Assembly: GCA_947627525.1 (NCBI GenBank)
Contig: CANQWJ010000039.1
Coordinates: 1 to 9,270 of the forward strand
Source: an uncultured Bacilli bacterium
GTDB lineage: Bacteria > Bacillota_I > Bacilli_A > RF39 > UBA660
DNA length: 9,270 nt
Direction of reading: 5' to 3'
Below are positions 6,515-9,270 of this stretch, one piece after another. Position 1 is the stretch's first letter; each line of letters opens with the position of its first letter. The position numbers were made by a program, and so were the translations under genes. Under the pieces are notes generated by a model. The model was not told the origin of the DNA. It saw only the letters and a list, made by a program, of their open reading frames with translations, and made no database searches.

Positions 6515-7732
6515 ATGGAAAGATTATTAAATAAGCGAATTGAAAAATTAGATAATTTTGGAAGAGGTATAATTAGAGAACAAGGAATAATTTTTGTTGA
6601 TGATACTCTAAAAGATGATTTAGTTGATATTGAAATTGTAAAAGACAAAAAAGGTATTAAAGAAGGTCGCGTTATAAATTATCTTGAACGTTCCCCATAT
6701 TATCGTGAAAGTATTTGTCCTTATTCTAAAGAATGTGGTGGTTGTCATATCATTAATCTTCTTTATCAAGAACAATTGAATTATAAAAAGAATAAAGTTC
6801 AAGAATTAATTGATAAAATGTTGAAGGAAAATATAAAAGTAAAAGATATAATAAGTAGTAATGAGGAATTTAATTATCGTAATAAGATTACTCTTCATGG
6901 TGATAATAAAAGTTTAGGTCTCTATAAAAAGAAAACTAATGATTTAGTTGTCATTGATGAATGTAAATTAGTTGATGATAAAATAAATGCGATAATTAAA
7001 CGTCTTAAAGAATATATTCTAAAAAGAGATATTTTAATTTATGAAGTTACTATTAAGACGACAACGCTTAATGAACAAATGTTGATTGTTAGAGGAAGAC
7101 TAGATTATGAAGATTTTCGTAAGAGTTTTACGGATATTAAAGTAATAATTATTAATGATCAAGTAATTACTAAAGATAAATACATTAAGGAAAGATTATT
7201 GGATAAAGAGTTTTATATATCTAATCGTTCTTTCTTTCAAGTCAATGAATATACGACCAAGATGTTATATCAAAAAGTAATCGATTTAGTTAAAGATAAG
7301 AACTTTAAAAGAGGATTAGACTTATATTGTGGAACGGGAACCATTTCTCTTTTAATAAGTCCATACGTTGAAGAAGTCCAAGGAATTGAAGTTGTTGAAG
7401 ATGCTTATTTGGACGCTAATCGTAATAAAGAGTTGAATGGTATAGATAATGTCCAGTTCATTCTTGGAAAGACCGAAGATAACTTAGATACTTTTAACGA
7501 TATTGATTTAGTCATCGTTGACCCAATAAGAGAAGGACTAGATTCTAAAACGAGAAATAATTTAAAACGCATTAAACCAAAACAAATCGTTTATGTTTCT
7601 TGTGACCCCGTTACTTTAATGCGCGACTTAGTCGACTTAAAAGAATTATATGAAATAGAAGAAATTAATATTTGTGATATGTTTCCTAATACTTATCACG
7701 TTGAGAGTGTTTGTGTCTTAACTTTACGATAA
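6515..7732 (+). CDS. rlmD: 23S rRNA (uracil-C5)-methyltransferase, RlmD/RlmCD type
   Basis: 405 residues, the normal size for the RumA/TrmA family. It is expected to use S-adenosylmethionine to make 5-methyluridine in 23S rRNA; in Bacillus one such enzyme (RlmCD) modifies both U747 and U1939. An N-terminal TRAM-like RNA-binding region (about 1-58) is followed by [4Fe-4S] cysteines C68, C74, C77 (CPYSKECGGC) and C150 (DEC). FFQVN (240-244), the SAM-binding loop LDLYCGTGT (268-276), VDPIREGL (335-342), the catalytic nucleophile C363 in VSCDP, and the general base E397 in HVESV are all in place, so it looks fully active. It is transcribed divergently from the germination operon from a strong promoter with AAAGGTG as ribosome site. 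A 58-nt gap without an obvious terminator separates it from the next gene, so read-through is possible. Which uridine is modified cannot be told from sequence alone. Confidence 0.93.
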   Translation: MERLLNKRIEKLDNFGRGIIREQGIIFVDDTLKDDLVDIEIVKDKKGIKEGRVINYLERSPYYRESICPYSKECGGCHIINLLYQEQLNYKKNKVQELIDKMLKENIKVKDIISSNEEFNYRNKITLHGDNKSLGLYKKKTNDLVVIDECKLVDDKINAIIKRLKEYILKRDILIYEVTIKTTTLNEQMLIVRGRLDYEDFRKSFTDIKVIIINDQVITKDKYIKERLLDKEFYISNRSFFQVNEYTTKMLYQKVIDLVKDKNFKRGLDLYCGTGTISLLISPYVEEVQGIEVVEDAYLDANRNKELNGIDNVQFILGKTEDNLDTFNDIDLVIVDPIREGLDSKTRNNLKRIKPKQIVYVSCDPVTLMRDLVDLKELYEIEEINICDMFPNTYHVESVCVLTLR

Positions 7733-7764
7733 ATCCTCATAAAAAAGAAAAATTACCACCGAAG

Positions 7765-7789
7765 AATAATTGTGATGAAAGGAATTATT
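7765..7789 (+). promoter_or_regulatory. Small inverted repeat enclosing the ribosome binding site of the yhcG-like gene
   Basis: AATAATT (7765-7771) and AATTATT (7783-7789) can pair; the 11-nt loop GTGATGAAAGG holds the AAAGG Shine-Dalgarno (7778-7782), and the ATG follows one base after the stem. The stem is all A-T and weak, so it may be chance in AT-rich DNA. Confidence 0.3.
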
Positions 7790-7790
7790 A

Positions 7791-8819
7791 ATGAGCAGTT
7801 TCAAGAAGAATGATGAGTATTATGATGATTTTTCAAAGATTATTGAAATGATTGAAAATAGAAGAGCGAATGCTTATAGAAAAGTAAATGAAGAACTTAT
7901 TGAATTATATTGGGATATTGGTCATTTTGTTAGTGAACAAATTCAAAATAATAAATGGGGAAGTAAAGTGGTTGATAGTTTAGTTGTATTTATAAATGAT
8001 AAATACCCAACTTTAAAAGGTTTTAATAGACGTAGTATATATAGAATGAAACAGTTTTATGAAACTTATAAAGATGATGAAATTGTGTCACCACTAGTGA
8101 CACAATTGAATTGGACTAATAATTTATTAATATTATCTAAAACGCATTCCAAAGAGGAAAGAGAATTTTATATTAAATTGACTATAAAAAATAATTATTC
8201 AAAAACTGAATTAAATAGACAACTTTCTAGTTCTTATTATGAGCGATACATGTTATCAGGTGAAAAGTCATCATTATTAATAGAACATAATAATGATGAA
8301 GATTTCCCTAATACTAAAATACTTGATTTGTATTCGTTAGAATTTTTAGATTTACCAAATGGATATTCAGAAGTTGATTTAAGAAAAGCAATTATAAAAA
8401 ATCTAAAAAAATTTATATTAGAAATAGGAAAGTCTTTTACTTTTGTTGGAGAAGAGTATAAAGTACAAGTTGGTAAAGAAGATTTTTTTATTGATCTTTT
8501 ATTTTACAATCGTGATTTATCTTGTTTAGTGGCTTTTGAATTGAAAGTTGGCAAGTTTAAACCTGAATATATTTCAAAGATGGACTTTTATTTAGAAGCA
8601 TTAGATCAGCAAGAAAAGAAAAATAATGAAAATCCAAGTGTTGGCATAATATTATGTACAGATAAAGATGAAAAAGTTGTAGAATATGCTATGAGTAGAA
8701 GTATGTCACCAACGATGGTAGCTAAATACAAATTAAAATTGATAGATAAAAAATTATTAGAGAACAAATTAAGAGAGATATCTATGGTAGTAGAAAAAGC
8801 AACAAATATATTTAATTAA
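7791..8819 (+). CDS. YhcG/DUF1016-family PDDEXK nuclease-domain protein
   Basis: 342 residues, somewhat shorter than E. coli YhcG (about 375) but complete at both ends. The N-terminal DUF1016_N region (about 14-150) carries the family landmarks VNEELIELYWDIG (32-44), WGSKVVD (56-62), PTLKGFNRRSIYRMKQFY (73-90) and QLNWTNN (105-111). The C-terminal PDDEXK domain (about 175-330) shows FTFVGEEY (216-223), FFIDLLFYN with D235, and AFELKVGKFKPEY with E250 and K252, so the nuclease-type D...ExK core is intact. DUF1016 proteins are widespread, often beside type I restriction genes or in defence regions, but their biochemical role is not settled. Here none of those partners is visible. The AAAGGA ribosome site is 7-8 nt from the ATG. 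The next gene starts 13 nt after its stop, so they may be co-transcribed. A perfect 11-nt inverted repeat lies inside the gene (8081-8107). Base composition looks like that of its neighbours. Confidence 0.93.
   Translation: MSSFKKNDEYYDDFSKIIEMIENRRANAYRKVNEELIELYWDIGHFVSEQIQNNKWGSKVVDSLVVFINDKYPTLKGFNRRSIYRMKQFYETYKDDEIVSPLVTQLNWTNNLLILSKTHSKEEREFYIKLTIKNNYSKTELNRQLSSSYYERYMLSGEKSSLLIEHNNDEDFPNTKILDLYSLEFLDLPNGYSEVDLRKAIIKNLKKFILEIGKSFTFVGEEYKVQVGKEDFFIDLLFYNRDLSCLVAFELKVGKFKPEYISKMDFYLEALDQQEKKNNENPSVGIILCTDKDEKVVEYAMSRSMSPTMVAKYKLKLIDKKLLENKLREISMVVEKATNIFN
8081..8107. repeat. Perfect 11-nt inverted repeat inside the yhcG-like gene
   Basis: AATTGTGTCAC (8081-8091) and GTGACACAATT (8097-8107) are exact reverse complements around a 5-nt loop CACTA. 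No T-run follows, so it is not a terminator. It codes for the segment EIVSPLVTQL just before the conserved QLNW motif. Confidence 0.85.
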
Positions 8820-8820
8820 A

Positions 8821-8827
8821 AGAGGTG
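8821..8827 (+). promoter_or_regulatory. Ribosome binding site that supports a GTG start
   Basis: AGAGGTG lies 5 nt before the GTG at 8833 and immediately after the yhcG-like stop codon. It is the only good site for the downstream frame, which has no ATG in the visible part. Confidence 0.7.
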
Positions 8828-8832
8828 TAAAA

Positions 8833-9270
8833 GTGGAAAATTTAGGAAAGAAAAAGAAAATTATTATTGGTATCATCATAGGAATTATCTTTGTTATTGT
8901 TATTCCCATTACTGTTTTGACCCTTGAAAAGAAATTGAAGGAAGAACGTCAAAGAAAAGCTGAAGAAGTAATTGGTTTTAGTGACAATGTTGAAGTTGAA
9001 GTATATAGCGATACTACTTTGGAAGAAGTAGTTAATAAATCAAATATTCTCATAACAGATGATCGTAAAATAAATACTGATAAATTAGGAAAACAAGAAA
9101 TAAAATTTCATTATATCTATGCCGAAGAAGAGTTTACGAAAAAAATAAATTTGGAAGTTGTTGATACGACTAGTCCAACGATTTTTGCTAGTAGTAGTTA
9201 TACTGTTACTAAGGGAAGTGATCGTGATTTTACAACTTATATTCTAGCTGGTGACAATTACGATGATAAA
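8833..9270 (+). CDS. Membrane-anchored protein with Ig-like repeats, 3'-truncated by the window
   Basis: The frame is open from the GTG at 8833 to the right edge (146 codons seen) and contains no ATG, so an ATG-only search misses it. The start is chosen by the AGAGGTG site 5 nt upstream and the basic-then-hydrophobic N-terminus that follows: ENLGKKKK, then a membrane segment at about 10-31, then a charged Lys/Glu stretch (32-46). Residues about 50-110 resemble one bacterial Ig-like domain, with the 'INTDKLGKQEIKFHY' pattern (80-94) typical of such repeats. The linker VVDTTSPTI (109-117) opens a second domain with the 'D-T-x-P-x-I ... G-S...AGDNYDD' pattern of DUF5011/HYR-type surface repeats. 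It should therefore be anchored in the membrane and reach into the cell wall. In related bacteria such repeats often precede a wall-active enzyme domain such as a D,D-carboxypeptidase, but that part is outside the window. Confidence 0.82.
   Translation, partial: MENLGKKKKIIIGIIIGIIFVIVIPITVLTLEKKLKEERQRKAEEVIGFSDNVEVEVYSDTTLEEVVNKSNILITDDRKINTDKLGKQEIKFHYIYAEEEFTKKINLEVVDTTSPTIFASSSYTVTKGSDRDFTTYILAGDNYDDK

Noticed and set aside
6457..6802. Two minus-strand open frames overlapping the start of rlmD
   Set aside because: Both are antisense to the well-supported TRAM and Fe-S region of the methyltransferase and lack convincing starts.
7733..7764. Possible terminator after rlmD
   Set aside because: The A-rich stretch has no stem of useful strength and no T-run on the plus strand.

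Overview
The window is a strongly AT-rich stretch of a low-GC, Gram-positive-type (Bacillota/Bacilli) chromosome. The reasons are the codon use, strong Shine-Dalgarno sites of the GGAG and AGGTG type, a tricistronic GerA-type spore-germination receptor operon, and many single-pass membrane proteins with extracytoplasmic domains. All stop codons seen are TAA or TAG, and tryptophan is read from TGG, so the standard code fits. An uncultured gut-type Bacilli lineage is plausible, but that is inference.

Layout: (1) 1-1916, plus strand. The 3' part of an HtrA/trypsin-like protein whose catalytic Asp and Ser positions read Asn and Arg, followed with gaps of only 1-2 nt by two membrane-anchored proteins of unknown function. 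(2) 2010-2897, plus strand. A zinc-ribbon protein with a Pro/Gln-rich linker, one membrane segment and an outer domain whose layout resembles its two upstream neighbours. It ends at a hairpin that can terminate transcription from both sides. (3) 3037-6431, minus strand. A germination-receptor operon in the order A-C-B: GerAA-like, GerAC-like lipoprotein, GerAB-like permease, with near-contiguous or overlapping genes and a TTG start for the permease. (4) 6515-9270, plus strand. A divergently transcribed RlmD/RlmCD-type 23S rRNA uracil methyltransferase with a very good sigma-A promoter, a complete YhcG/DUF1016 PDDEXK-nuclease-family protein, and the 5' part of a GTG-initiated membrane-anchored protein with Ig-like repeats that runs off the window.

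Working together: the three Ger proteins should form one inner-membrane nutrient-sensing complex. The first four plus-strand genes look like an envelope module: an apparently inactive protease-like protein plus three anchored proteins with similarly arranged outer domains. This is the part least explained by known systems and the best candidate for something undescribed, though its function cannot be read from the sequence. The YhcG-family protein stands alone, with no restriction-modification genes visible beside it. No tRNA, rRNA, CRISPR array, transposase or attachment site was seen.
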